From the NCBI GenBank assembly GCA_021292105.1, contig CM037869.1, positions 41,561,849-41,625,848 of the forward strand: a DNA stretch of 64,000 nt, written 5' to 3'. The position numbers and the translations under genes were made by a program. This DNA comes from Anadara kagoshimensis. Its lineage: Eukaryota; Mollusca; Bivalvia; Arcoida; Arcidae. The notes beneath the pieces were generated by a model. That model did not search any database. It was given only the letters and a program-made list of their open reading frames with translations, and was not told where the DNA came from. Below, piece by piece: positions 33,859-45,110 of the stretch (within the stretch, counting starts at the first letter, position 1; every line of letters begins with the position of its first letter).

Positions 33859-34159
33859 GCGGACCGGAAGTGAATATAGTGGAAGTGTGATATTTGTCGT
33901 AGTCGTTGGAATAGCTGAGAAATATGTCAATTATTCAAGCGAGGGGTTATCGAGGGATACAAAAATGTGTATTACCGTAAAGATAAAAGTGTTTTGAATC
34001 GAACGGTACCAGGTTTGTTTGAATTTTTATCGTGCAAAAATGGAAATAATCAGTTTGAAGCGGACTGGTGGTAATTCTCCTGAAAAAGAGATGACCACCT
34101 TGTGTTATTATATAGTAATTTCTCGATTTTTTTTTCATTCATAGAAACAAATGCCTGTG
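33859..34159 (-). repeat. Right terminal inverted repeat (301 bp)
   Basis: Reverse complement of 28656-28956 with no difference seen. The helicase start codon lies 96 bp inward, so this arm probably supplies its promoter. Confidence 0.93.
33864..33872 (+). promoter_or_regulatory. ETS-type site in right arm
   Basis: CCGGAAGTG, mirror of the left-arm site, about 100 bp upstream of the helicase ATG. A promoter role is inferred from motif and position. Confidence 0.4.
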
Positions 34160-34167
34160 AACATGGG

Positions 34168-34750
34168 GTGTAAATTTCAACAATTGTGCCCCAATTGCAA
34201 AATGGAATCGTCTTGACATATAGGCCAAATAAGGTCAAAAGGGGAGGGTTAAACATGTCACATTTCACTATTATAAAATATATAGATTCAACTATAACAA
34301 TAAGAGACCGGGTTTCTTTTGAAATTGAAACCAGCTCTATTGAAAATATGTCTCACGCTTCCGTGATTACCAAAAACTCAATTGTCACAATAACAATTTC
34401 TTTTAACAATAGAAAGTATAAAATATAACAAATTAAACTTCTAACTATATAAAAAAGACCCGTCACTTATATAGAATTAGGTATGATAAATACATGTAGT
34501 AATAGTTTGGTTGCATCTTGAGTTTTAAGGTGCCCCTTGGCCTGATTCAGGTTCTATAACTCTCTGGGAAAGCAATGAGTATAATTGTAATGTACATGCA
34601 GTGTATAGACTAGTAGTCTGGTGGAAAAAAATTGAAATTTCACAATAGGGGGACATGAGTGTTCAAAGCTGGCAACATAGCTGCCCTATATCATCATAGG
34701 TTAGGGGTCAAGAATCAACCTGTTGCAATTTGGTTTGTAGTTGCAAGTTT
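34168..34750. other. Unannotated right flank
   Basis: A short plus-strand frame (34186-34428) and AT-rich sequence without recognisable content. Confidence 0.4.
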
Positions 34751-34754
34751 CTAC

Positions 34755-35105
34755 TGGTAAAATGAAGACTTGAAAGTGGGTAGTGACTGGGTTTTTTTTT
34801 TTTTTTTTTTTTTGCCAAGCACTCGGCATTAAGAAATGTTACGAGAAAAGTCATTAAAAGACGGCTTATGTTGGAGGTCGTGGGTTTGTACCCTGGCCAA
34901 GCAAACGGCAAAGTCATGGTATCCTTCGGAAGGCACCTCAAAACGATGTACCGTGTCACGACCACGTTAAAGAGCCTTTTCTGCATAATGCCTAGAACAC
35001 AATGAAAAGGTTAAACATTCTGTCACTTCACTTATAGCTGGTGACGTCTCGATATCATTGAAGTATTCTTGTTTGGGACATAAACCCTAACAATGAATCA
35101 ATCAA
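34755..35105 (+). mobile_element. SINE-G-type copy with poly-T and rearranged head
   Basis: GACTTGAAAGTGGGTAGTGAC, a T-run (34791-34813), then GCCAAGCACTCGGCATTA, a second box-B-like GTCGTGGGTTTGTACCC, the body, and the tail GTGACGTCTCGATATCATTG at about 35041. The order suggests one SINE inserted into another. Confidence 0.7.
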
Positions 35106-35479
35106 TTTAGAGACAGCTGCGACATGTTCGTGGATTTTGCTAAAGCCTTCGATAAGTACAAATGTACAACATTAAGTGGTTCCTAAATAGATCTAACATA
35201 AAAACATTTCCAATAATTTGGAGGGGGAGGGGGGTACAACTTGTCTATTTGACTAATACCTAACCAACTCGCGACGGTGTTTCGTCGAATGACTGCCAAT
35301 CAAAATGCACGAATGCTGTTAGACTAGTTTTTGGTACCACAAAATTACCAAAAAACCACAGTAACCGAGTTGTCATGTCGTTACTGGGTCTTTAAAACCC
35401 AAGACACCCTACCCGGTCGACAGCAATTGGTCACCAAGGCCATTCTGGTTTTTGCGGAAGTTCATCATGAAGTCAGATA

Positions 35480-36780
35480 CTGGACTATATACATCCTACT
35501 GGTTATCCTACCATCCCTGGCAACTTCATTACTCCACTCCACTCCACCATCCCTCTAACCGATTGTCTCGATATAAGTGAAATAATCTTGACTGGGGCTT
35601 AAAACTCCATTACTCCACTCCACTCCATCATACTTAAAAGTACTACCTTGATATTAGTGAAGGAATATTGACTAGGGCGTAAATATACATTACTCCACTC
35701 CACCATCATCCTAGAACTGACTGTCTCGATACAAGTGATTTTTTTACTGGGGCGTAAAACTCCACCATTCCAATCCACTACCCTCAATCTGACGGCCTCG
35801 ATGTATACGTAGGTGAAAAAAATCTTGACTGGTGCATAAAAATCTCTGAACCAACGGCCTCGATATAAGTGAAAGAATCTTGAGTGGGGCGTAAAAATTT
35901 ATAATTAGACTCTACTTCAATCCACCCCACCATGACAACTGACTGTGTCGATATTTAAGTGAAATAATCTACACTGGAGCCTAAAACTCTATTTCATCAC
36001 CACACTTCGCCATGTCTGAACTGACTGTCTCGATATAAGTGAAAAATCTTGACTGCTGGGTAAAATCCCCATACTCCACTCCACCATCACTGGACTGAAT
36101 ACATGGATACAAGCGAAAGAACTTAAGTGGGGCGTTAAACTCCATTAAACTACTCCACCATCTCTAAACTTACTGTTTCTATATAAATAAAAGAATCTTG
36201 ACTGGGCCGTTAAACTCAGTCACCACTCCACCATCCCTGAACTAACTGCCTCGATATAAGTGAAAGAATCTTGACTGGACCGTAAAACCCCAATACTCCA
36301 CTATCCCTGAACTGTCTCTATATAAGCAAAACAATCTAGACTGGCGGCTTAAACTATTACACCAACCCACTTCAAAATGACTGGTGGGTAAAACCCTAAC
36401 ACTCAACTCCACCATCCCTGAACTGAATATCCGATATAAGTGGAAAAACTTGAGTGGGGCGTACAGCTCCGTCACTACTCCACTATCCCTGAACTAACTG
36501 TCTCGATATAAGTGAAAGAAACTTGTCTGGGGCAAAAAACTACAATATTCCACATACAACCAACAACTCTGAATATCTAAGTGACTGTAGTATCAAACTC
36601 CACTATTCGACTCCACCCTCCTGATCTGACTGGCTGGATATAAGTGACTGACTGTAAAACTCCAATCTCCATTACTCGACTCTACAATCCCGAGTTGTCC
36701 GTCTCGATATAAGTAAAAAAAATCTTGTCTGGGCTGTAAAACTCCGAGGCAAAACTCCACTCACTCTACTCTACGTTTAT
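35480..36780 (+). repeat. SINE-tail satellite, about 75-bp units x15 or more
   Basis: Each unit has CTCGATATAAGTGAAAGAAT, CTTGACTGGGGCGTAAAACT and CCATTACTCCACTCCACCAT, then CCCTGAACTGAC. The first two motifs are the shared 3' tail of SINE-G and SINE-S. Unit starts fall near 35568, 35651, 35728, 35800, 35861, 35947, 36030, 36105, 36179, 36252, 36312, 36432, 36506, 36640 and 36703. No tRNA head is present. Confidence 0.9.
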
Positions 36781-37935
36781 TTTATACCCAGTGATTCCCG
36801 AATACGTGTATTTAAAAATAAAAATAAAAAATTAAATAAACAAACTTACCTTAAACGTGTGACAGTGTAGTCCTAAGTTCGGTATGTAAATGAATGAAAT
36901 AAATATACATGTACTTATGTACATACATATATACTTATGTATCACAAAATATCAAATAATCCTTACGAAACACTCGTTACAACAGCAATCACTAATACAA
37001 CATCCAACCTGAATCGAACGCAGCCAGTCGGCTAAAGAATCTATAGACTGGTTATAGTGTATTTATATCCAATCCGAACGTGTCTAGCTAGTTCGATGCT
37101 GAAAACTAAATGCCAGGCGATTGTATTAAAATTCTAAGGAGCACAATAATAGCTGGTGTTTCTGTAAAACTATTGTTTACTGTTTTCAATACACAAAACA
37201 CCAGCTTGATTACAACAAAAATATTAACCTCCGCCATGACATCAAAACAAACGGCGATTGTTTCCAACTGGGTTTTAATTTCTTTTCCTACATACAAGTT
37301 TTTTCATTCTTTTAAGGCGCCTATTTACAATTTTATTGAACATAGAGAACGCCTAAGTAAGCCTATTGAAGTTGTACATTATGGTATAGGATATTCGCGG
37401 AGCTGTTTTTTGATTAGGAATAGGTTTTATGAAACATAAAAGCCGACCGATTGTTAGTGTTACAATAACGCAAAACCCATTATAAGTCAAAATCATTCCG
37501 AGTATTACAATCTTTATCAAATTCTGCATAATAAAAGTTTGAAAAGAGAAGTATTATTCGGCCTAATCGATGTAAGTTTCTGGCATGCCTTGCATTCAAA
37601 TCAGGCGAAGCGTCATGTCGCTTGTTTGTTTCCAAATAATTTAAAGAAATAACTTCAAAGACGTTTTTATTCATGTGATTAGCCGTTTTTATTTAGACTA
37701 CAATAGCAAAATATTGCTAAAGTTTTTCCTCTATGCTTAAATAGAAAAGATATTGTTCAATTTCAATAGTATACTTTTAAATATTTCAATGGGTACATTA
37801 AATTTGTTAACATATAATTTAAATACTTGATTTTAAAATCTTTTATTCACCCATAGACCGATACAAGTTGAATGTCACGCGCATACGTTTGAAAGGAACA
37901 TATCGTAATGAAATTGATTCGCTACGAATGATTTA
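36781..37935. other. Unannotated stretch; one unassigned open frame
   Basis: Apart from a 109-codon plus-strand frame (37110-37439) without recognisable motifs, nothing is supported. Flanking signals for a gene were not found. Confidence 0.3.
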
Positions 37936-38155
37936 TCGTACAGACCCGTCGAAAGTTTAACATCAAGTTGACAAAAAATCGGCTGCCAAGTGGCCGAGAT
38001 AAGGATAGCTTATACCAAATAAGCTGTAGGGATATATATGACTGCTGCTGTCAAAAAGCTGCCGAGATCTAGCTAAATTAAAAGGGGCCCAGATGAGCCG
38101 CCGATTCGGCACTTACTCATCAGTTCAGTGTTAAACTTTAGACAGGTCTACACTG
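37936..38155. mobile_element. TA-MITE-1 copy
   Basis: Ends GTACAGACCCGTCGAAAGTT and TTTAGACAGGTCTACACTG. Confidence 0.85.
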
Positions 38156-38289
38156 TACTTTGTGTAATTTGTATTATAAAAGGCAAATATCGCTGAACTG
38201 TTACTTCGATGAATGAAAGCCATTCAGTGTTCAAATTTAATATTCATGACGACATGAATTAAAATAAAAATGTTACAACATTAAGTATG

Positions 38290-38905
38290 TGAAAAATTAA
38301 GTCAAAATTCTTCCACTTATATCGAGTCGGCCATGCTGCAATGGTTGGGTAAAGTGGAGTAATGTCAATGTCAAGATTATATTTATTATTATCTAGGCGG
38401 CCAGTCTTTTGATGGTGGAGTGGGATGCAGAATTGATGTTTTACCCCCCCCCCCCCCACACACACACCCTAGGGATTTGTTCACTGAAACCGAGGCGATA
38501 TCTAGGCGGTCAGTTTTGCGACGGTAGGGTAATATTGGAGTAATGCTGCATAACGCTTCAGTCAACATTAATTCACTTATATCTAGTCGGTCAGTTCTGC
38601 AGTGGTGAGGTTGTGTGGAGAAATGATGTTTTGTGCCTCAATCGGATTAAGATTATTTCACTTATATCGAGACGGTCAGTTCTGGGAAGGTGGGATTGAT
38701 TTGAATAATGGGGGTTTGCGCCAATCAAGTTTCTTTCACTTCTATCTAGGCGGCAAAATCTGGTATGATGGAGTGGAAAAATGGTGTTTTATACCACAGT
38801 TATTTTTTCCACTTATATCAATGCGGTTAGTTCCGAGATTGTGGAATGGAGTGCATTGAGTAATGATGTTTTACCCCAGTCAAGATTCTTTCACTTATAT
38901 ATGGG
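38290..38905 (-). repeat. SINE-tail satellite, opposite orientation, about 8 units
   Basis: TTTCACTTATATCGAGACGG-like markers recur near 38323, 38380, 38490, 38574, 38655, 38735, 38812 and 38892. Between them lie TGGTGGAGTGG and AATGATGTTTT motifs. It mirrors the array at 35.5-36.8 kb. Confidence 0.85.
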
Positions 38906-38973
38906 TGAACACTGAAAGAAAAAGTATAGATTTTGGACGCTTATTCGTAGAATTCTTGACTTTGACCAGGCAG

Positions 38974-39075
38974 TGTAACAGCTCCTAATGAATTTCAACG
39001 CTTGATAAAGTGTATCAAATCATTCCGAACTTTGTTAGGCGTTGACAATATCGACGCCTAATGAAGTCCAAAGAG
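38974..39075. mobile_element. Foldback X copy, decayed
   Basis: Starts TGTAACAGCTCCTAATGAA and includes GTTAGGCGTTGACAATATCG and CGCCTAATGAAGTCC. The right terminus is missing. Confidence 0.6.
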
Positions 39076-39161
39076 TGGGGACGCTCTAGACGAGTAGCCT
39101 TAGCTAAAATTGGGATAGTGCAACATGATGCACATACAAAATGCGTTTTTATTTGTCCACG

Positions 39162-39356
39162 ACTGATTGATTGATTGATGAGATTTTACGTCCCAGTCGA
39201 GAATATTTCACTTATATCGAGATATCATCAGTTATGGATGAAGCGGCAGAAATTTTATCTTTTGCATTGCGCCTGGGCGATGTGCAGGGGGTTCTTTGAT
39301 GTGCCACGCCTGCCCTGACACGGGGCGTCGGGTTCAAGTTCTCTTCCGAAGGAAGA
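39162..39356 (-). mobile_element. SINE-G 3' half
   Basis: Plus strand reads GATTTTACGTCCCAGTCGAG, then TTTCACTTATATCGAGATAT, then a conserved body with CCACGCCTGCCCTGACACGG. The head is absent. GATT repeats precede it. Confidence 0.75.
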
Positions 39357-39780
39357 TTTCTAAATATTTGTAGAATATGACTGTATCTCTCTTCGATGAA
39401 ACATACAGAAGCAATTGTATTGCAATTCCCGTTGAAAGACAATTGGGGTGGGGTCATGACCTTTTTCCAGCAATATTACGTCATGTCCCACACAGGCGGC
39501 CACGTGGTCATGCTAGATACGCCGATCTCGCATGGCTAAAAACCACCCTATGTCATGGAAGAAATAGCGCCAAGGGTTGAAACAAATATGGGTACAAAAT
39601 ATTTATCGAAAGAAAGAATTGTAAATATAAGAAATTCAGTTCTGCTCGTGGTATTTCAAGGGGTAATGCAAGGTAGTGTGGCGCGTGCATAATTAAAAAT
39701 GAAGGACGCGTGCCAAATTCAATGAAAGACAAAGTCCCACTGTCATGCATTCATTACCCCTGAAACTACATGATCAGAAT

Positions 39781-39856
39781 GTCATTTCTTAAATACCTAG
39801 TGCTTGGTGGAAGAACAAGTCACTACCTATTTTCAAGTCTTGGTCAGACCCGGCAG
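39781..39856 (-). mobile_element. SINE-G fragment
   Basis: Minus-sense body segment (GTGCTTGGTGGAAGAACAAG through GGTCAGACCCGGC) abutting, head to head, the next plus-sense copy. Confidence 0.7.
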
Positions 39857-39862
39857 ACCGAG

Positions 39863-40194
39863 CTCAGTTGGCAGAATGCTCGCTCCGTAAGTGAAAGGTT
39901 GTGGGTTCGATCCACTGTCGGATCTGACCCAAGATTTGAAAGTGGGTAGTGACCTTTTTTACCAAGCACTTGGCATTACGAAATGAAAGTAATAGTTATT
40001 TCGGATGGGAACTGAAATTAAACGAGGTCCTATGCCACTGTAGGCTTGGCACGATAAAGAACCCTGCTGTATAACGCCATTGGCATAAATTACGGGAAAA
40101 CTTTCTGCACCTTCGTCTATAGCTAGCGACGTTTCGATATAAGTGAATATTCTTGACTGGAACGTTAAACACCATTACTCAATTTTACTCAACT
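39863..40194 (+). mobile_element. SINE-G, near full length
   Basis: Box A AGCTCAGTTGGCAGAATGC near 39871, box B GGGTTCGATCCAC near 39902, the body, and a tail GACGTTTCGATATAAGTGAA near 40128 ending TTAAACACCATTACTCAA. Together with the preceding fragment it forms an inverted SINE pair. Confidence 0.85.
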
Positions 40195-40468
40195 TTTGCA
40201 TTATACAATACAAATATTTAAAGAAACAACAACACCCTACATTTGTAATTGTACATGTATATTGTTCAGCTAATATTACGATATTTAAAAAAATATATAT
40301 ACGAGTATAAGCTGGTTAATGCACAAAAAAATTAAAGACGAATTGCATTTCAAGGAAGCTATTTAAGAAACCTAAGACGTTATCAGTAGGTTTAGAGGAA
40401 AAGTGTTGTAAGACCAAATAAGGGTTAATATAAGATATGGGAAGGTCCCCGTGAATTTCATGTCTTAA

Positions 40469-40580
40469 TGCTTAGTATTTTGCGAAAGTACAGTCACTAC
40501 CTATTTACAAGTTTTGGACATATATATCCAGGCCGGAGTTCAAACCCACGACCTCCTACATACGGTGCAAGCACTCGTCC
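40469..40580 (-). mobile_element. SINE-G head fragment
   Basis: Minus-sense body and box-B-like GAGTTCAAACCCACGACC near 40535. Confidence 0.65.
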
Positions 40581-40640
40581 TTCAGAGAAAAGGGACACGG
40601 GATAGAGAATCATTTGGGTAAACGACCTGAATATAAACAC

Positions 40641-40846
40641 CGTGTATGGCTGTCAAAAATTTAGCACGTAGTGCCGAATTTGCAGTTCACCCCAGTCCCT
40701 TGTTTCCTACATGTATTTCTCGGTAGCTTTTCAGCAACTACATGGTAGCTTTGCATTTCTCAGTCACTCGGCTTGCTTCGGCTCCTTTTCGTTACCTAAG
40801 TGGGTTTTTTGTTTTTTCTTCTTGTTTTTTTGACAAACCTGTACTG
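40641..40846. mobile_element. TA-MITE-1 copy, decayed
   Basis: Left end TATGGCTGTCAAAAATTTAG; right end TGACAAACCTGTACTG preceded by a T-rich insertion. Confidence 0.65.
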
Positions 40847-40849
40847 TAT

Positions 40850-41850
40850 GCGACTACATGTGTTTTTATTATATAATATCATTGTAAAGTAGCACATAAC
40901 GAAAATGTACATATATATCATTTGTTTTACTGTAAAAGTATAGAATTATATATAGACCTTACCTCTTATACATAGAGTTAAGTATACTAGTCAAATCCAA
41001 TTAATCCATGGACACAGCATCGTTTTAAAACTTCTTAAATACACAATGGCTTAAACTGTAAATGCACACCGAAAGCTATCAGAGGTTTGCACACATGTCA
41101 CATCGAACTGAATATAAAAGTTGTATAGGCCTTTTCAATCCTTGAATTGTCAATTTTATAATTAAATGTTGAAATGTTGTTAATCCTATAAGCGGTATTA
41201 CGACAATATAGAAAGGATACTGCTTTTCTCTAAAGCGTCATAATTCATTTCATGGTAACGCAATGAAAAGGCATATAGATTCTGTATTAAAATACTACTC
41301 ATAAATCACTATTCTTCTATTATGTTTTGGACATAACTACACACTAGGGTATTTATCGCCATATAGCACAATCGCCTACCGGTTTTCTATACAATTTAGA
41401 AGATTTCCATTTCAAAAGTCCGGGGAAAATCTGTGCACACACTCACACATTTAGAGAGAAAGAAACGACACGCATATTGTGAGAATTATAGTAAGGAAGA
41501 CCTCTTTTTCATGTGGCTTATTGTCCAAGAATTGGCCATACAGAAAAATCAAGAGTGGATATTTTTAAATATTGAAATGGTGTAATTAAATATGGCCGGT
41601 ATATTGTCAATTCTCTACAGGGACATAATTTTCAATTCACTACATTCAGGAAAATGTGTCCCCAGAGTTTAAGGTGAATCTATGGCACGCGCGGCCAATT
41701 GTGGCCTAATGAGGCATGATGCAGCCTTTTTACCTGGTCGCCATTTCAAGTAAAGGGTAATCATTTTGAATGAGATATAAGGTCGAAAGAAGCAGACGAT
41801 AAGATTTTAATTATAAGTTGTTAATACGTACGCACTCTAACAAGTTCAAA
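40850..41850. other. Unannotated AT-rich stretch
   Basis: No repeat family or open frame recognised. Confidence 0.4.
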
Positions 41851-41981
41851 CTACAGTACAGACCTGTCAAAAGTTTAACACTGATCTAACAAAAAGGGAT
41901 CGAAATGGCCGAAATATGGATAACTAGTGGCTGCCGAGAAATAAATAGCAATTGTAAAAAAGCTGTCAAGATATTAGCTAA

Positions 41982-42063
41982 CAGTGGCGTACCGCCCTAT
42001 ACGCAAAAACGCAAGTGCGTACACATAAATTGGTCACAAAAACTATTTTAAAATAAAAAAGAG

Positions 42064-42109
<46 letters not shown>

Positions 42110-42660
42110 TGTGTGTGTGTATGTGTGTTTTCCAAAATTTCCAGCTAGTTTGTATGGAGCCGTTTTCGGTTTACACTCATAATCTTAAACTTTAAAGTTT
42201 CAGTAAACAGTCTGTAGTTTGAGGGTTATTCCGTAGACAATGGCCAGTGTCCCAGTCACTTTGTTTTTGTTGTTGTTTTTTTTTTTTTTTTTTTTTAATT
42301 TTTTTCGTCTCAAATATTCGCACAAAACATAGACTGGATTGGATAAGATTGAATGGTGTTTTACCTCAATTCAAGAATATTTCACTTATCCCGAGGCAGT
42401 CAGTTCAGGAATGGTGAATCTATGATACAAACGCAGAGAACAATCAGTAGGATCCGCATATTTAAAACTTGTAATTAATCTCCAATTTGTATCAAAAATT
42501 CAACACGAGAAGGTATTGTATATCTGTCTCAAAATGCATTTTAAAGCATATAGATTTAAACATTTTCCGGGGGAACATGCCCCCGGACCCCCCTACCGTG
42601 GTCGCGCCTTTGGCGCTCCAAGTTTGCATACACATATAATCAGGTCACGGTACGCCGCTG
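41982..42660. mobile_element. Nested 679-bp element with 5-bp duplication
   Basis: Begins CAGTGGCGTACCG and ends CGGTACGCCGCTG (inverted, one mismatch). GCTAA at 41977-41981 and 42661-42665 is the target-site duplication. It contains a GA microsatellite (42066-42107), a long T-run (about 42277-42296) and a G/C-rich segment (CCCCCGGACCCCCC). Non-coding. A related end occurs at 534-875. Confidence 0.85.
42335..42420 (-). mobile_element. SINE tail fragment within nested element
   Basis: Plus strand reads GAATGGTGTTTTACCTCAAT, then AAGAATATTTCACTTATCCC. This is the shared SINE 3' tail without body or head. Confidence 0.65.
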
Positions 42661-42957
42661 GCTAACGATTGACAGAGATGAGCTGCCGATTTGGCATTTA
42701 ATAGATAGCTTTGTGTTAAACTTTTGACAGGTCTGTACCGTCTATTTTTCTTAAAGTCTTCTCTTCTTTATGTTATCTTCAATGCATTTCATCCCGGTGT
42801 TGAATTACGTTTAATTGAAACCCGCATTTTTTAGAACTCTTTTCTGTAGAAGATAAAGAAATCGTACTTCCGGAACACAACAAATCATTTTGTTGTTAAT
42901 TCTATAGGTTGAATAATGTAAAATAAAGATGCGGTTTTACGGTTTGACTATCAAACA

Positions 42958-45110
42958 AGCATTAAAGTACATAAGTCATAGTCAGCAAGTAAGTAAATAA
43001 GTGAGCGAGTGAGTGAGTGTGTAAGTGAGTGAGTGAGTGTTTGAGTAAGAAAGTGAGTGGTTGAGTGAGTAAGAAAGTAAGTGAGTGAGTGAGTGAGTGG
43101 GAAAGTAAGTGAGTAAGTACGAACATGTTAGTAAGTAAGTAAATCAGTAGGTAAGTTAATAAGTAAGTAAGTGCAGTTAGTAAGTTAATAAGTGAATGGG
43201 TAAGTTATGTAGTAAGTAAAAAAGTAAGTACGTTCAAAAATAAGTAAGTATGAACGTGTACGCAATTAAGTGACTAAGTCGATATTTAATATAAATAACC
43301 AACTTAATAGTTACTAGAGTAAGTAAGCAAGTGCACAAGTTGATAACTGAGTAAGTGAATAAATATAAGTAAGAAAGTAAGTAAGTGAGTGAGTGAGTGA
43401 GTGAGTGAGTAAGAAAGTGAGTGAGTAAGTGAGTGATATGTAAGTAAGTAAGTAAGTAAATAAGCAAGTACGTAAGTGAGTGAGAAATTAAAGAAGCAAG
43501 TAAGTAAGTACACGAGAAAGTAAGGAAGCTAGTGAATAAGTGAGCAAGTAAGTTAGTGAGTGAGTAAGTAACTAAGTAAGTAGATAAAAAAGTAAGCATG
43601 CAAGTGAGTAAATAAGTAGGTAAGTTAGTAAGTAAGTGAGAAACTAAGGAAGCATGTAAGTAAGTGAGTGTGAACGTACGTAATGTGAGAAAGTAAGTAA
43701 GTAAGTGAGTAGATAGGTAAAACTAAGTTATTAAGTAATTAGTAAGAAAGTAAGTGAGTGATTAAGTAAGTAAGTAAGTGAGTGATTAAGTGAGTGAGTG
43801 ATTAAGTAAGTAAGTGAGTGATTAAGTAAGTAATTGAGTGATTAAGTAAGTGATTACGTAAGTAAGTGAGTGATTAAATTAGTTATTAAGTAAGTAAGTG
43901 AGTGATAAAGTGAGTAAGTGAGTGATTAAGTAAGTAAGTGAGTGATTACGTTAGTAAGTGAGTGAATAAAGAGTAAGTAAGTGAGTGATTAAGAAAGTAA
44001 ATAAGTGAGTGATTAAGAAAGTAAATAAGTGAGTGATTAAGTAAGTAAATAAGTGAGTGATTAAGTAAGTAAATAAGTGAGTGATTAAGTAAGTAAATAA
44101 GTGAGTGATTACGTTAGTAAGTGAGTGAATAAAGAGTAAGTAAGTGAGTGATTAAGAAAGTAAATAAGTGAGTGATTAAGTAAGTAAATAAGTGAGTAAG
44201 TAAGTGAGTGATTACGTTAGTAAGTGAGTGAATAAAGAGTAAATAAGTGAGTGATTAAGTAAGTAAATAAGTGAGTGATTAAGTAAGTAAATAAGTGAGT
44301 GATTAAGTAAGTAAATAAGTGAGTGATTAAGTAAGTAAATAAAGTAAGTAAGTGAGTGATTACGTTAGTAAGTGAGTGAATAAAGTGTAAGTAAGTGAGT
44401 GATTAAGTAAGTAAATAAGTGAGTGATTAAGTAAGTAAGTAAGTGAGTGATTAAGTAAGTAAATAAGTGAGTGATTAAGTAAGTAAATAAGTGAGTGATT
44501 AAGTAAGTAAATAAGTGAGTGATTAAGTAAGTAAATAAGTGAGTGATTAAGTAAGTAAATAAGTGAGTAAGTAAGTGAGTGATTACGTTAGTAAGTGAGT
44601 GAATAAAGTGTAAGTAAGTGAGTGATTAAGTAAGTAAATAAGTGAGTGATTAAGTAAGTAAGTAAGTGAGTGATTAAGTAAGTAAATAAGTGAGTGATTA
44701 AGTAAGTAAATAAGTGAGTGATTAAGTAAGTAAATAAGTGAGTGATTAAGTAAGTAAATAAGTGAGTGATTAAGTAAGTAAATAAGTGAGTAAGTAAGTG
44801 AGTGATTACGTTAGTAAGTGAGTGAATAAAGTGTAAGTAAGTGAGTGATTAAGTAAGTAAATAAGTGAGTGATTAAGTAAGTAAGTAAGTGAGTGATTAA
44901 GTAAGTAAATAAGTGAGTGATTAAGTAAGTAAATAAGTGAGTAAGCAAGTGAGTATGCCCGTCAAAAATAAGTACGTACATAAGTATGTACACTAGTTAG
45001 TGACTAAGTTGATAATATAAGTAACCAAGTAAATAGTTAATAAGTAAGTAGGTAAGTACACAAGTTAATAGCTGAATAAGTAAATAAGTAAGTAGTTTAT
45101 ACTTTTTCAC
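42958..45110. repeat. 2.1-kb (GTAA/GTGA)n array with higher-order repeat
   Basis: Tetranucleotide-based array. From about 43740 it is organised in 24-bp units (GATTAAGTAAGTAAATAAGT then GAGT). The rare variant TACGTTAG marks 43947, 44110, 44213, 44361, 44584 and 44807. The last three are exactly 223 bp apart, a true higher-order unit. Serine/threonine/leucine-rich minus-strand frames are artefacts. Confidence 0.95.

Larger units (their letters stand above)
28656..34159 (-). mobile_element. 5.5-kb inverted-repeat element carrying PIF1 helicase
   Basis: The ends are perfect 301-bp inverted repeats starting CACAGGCATTTG. Directly outside both is AACATGGG (28648-28655 and 34160-34167), an 8-bp candidate target-site duplication. 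The cargo is a PIF1-type helicase (minus strand, starting 96 bp inside the right arm) and a possible convergent plus-strand gene starting a few hundred bp inside the left arm. No DDE transposase, tyrosine recombinase, Rep or DNA polymerase is visible. An 8-bp duplication occurs in hAT, P, Merlin and related groups, and long arms occur in MULE and Maverick-type elements, so class is open. Caution: CATG in the flank is palindromic, so older inverted homology extending outward is an alternative. Perfect arms imply recent insertion or conversion. Confidence 0.75.
41854..42740. mobile_element. TA-MITE-1 interrupted by another element
   Basis: Left end CAGTACAGACCTGTCAAAAG after TA, right end TTTTGACAGGTCTGTACCG. 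Removing 41982-42660 and one GCTAA leaves a normal-sized copy. Confidence 0.88.

Noticed and set aside
37110-37439. 109-codon plus-strand frame
   Set aside because: No motif, no splice or promoter support, and an overlapping antisense frame is just as open.
43234-43599. 121-codon minus-strand leucine/threonine-rich membrane-like frame
   Set aside because: It lies entirely in the GTAA/GTGA simple array; hydrophobicity is a by-product of the tetranucleotide.
42958-45110. CRISPR-like array
   Set aside because: Units are contiguous simple sequence without distinct spacers, and the DNA is animal.
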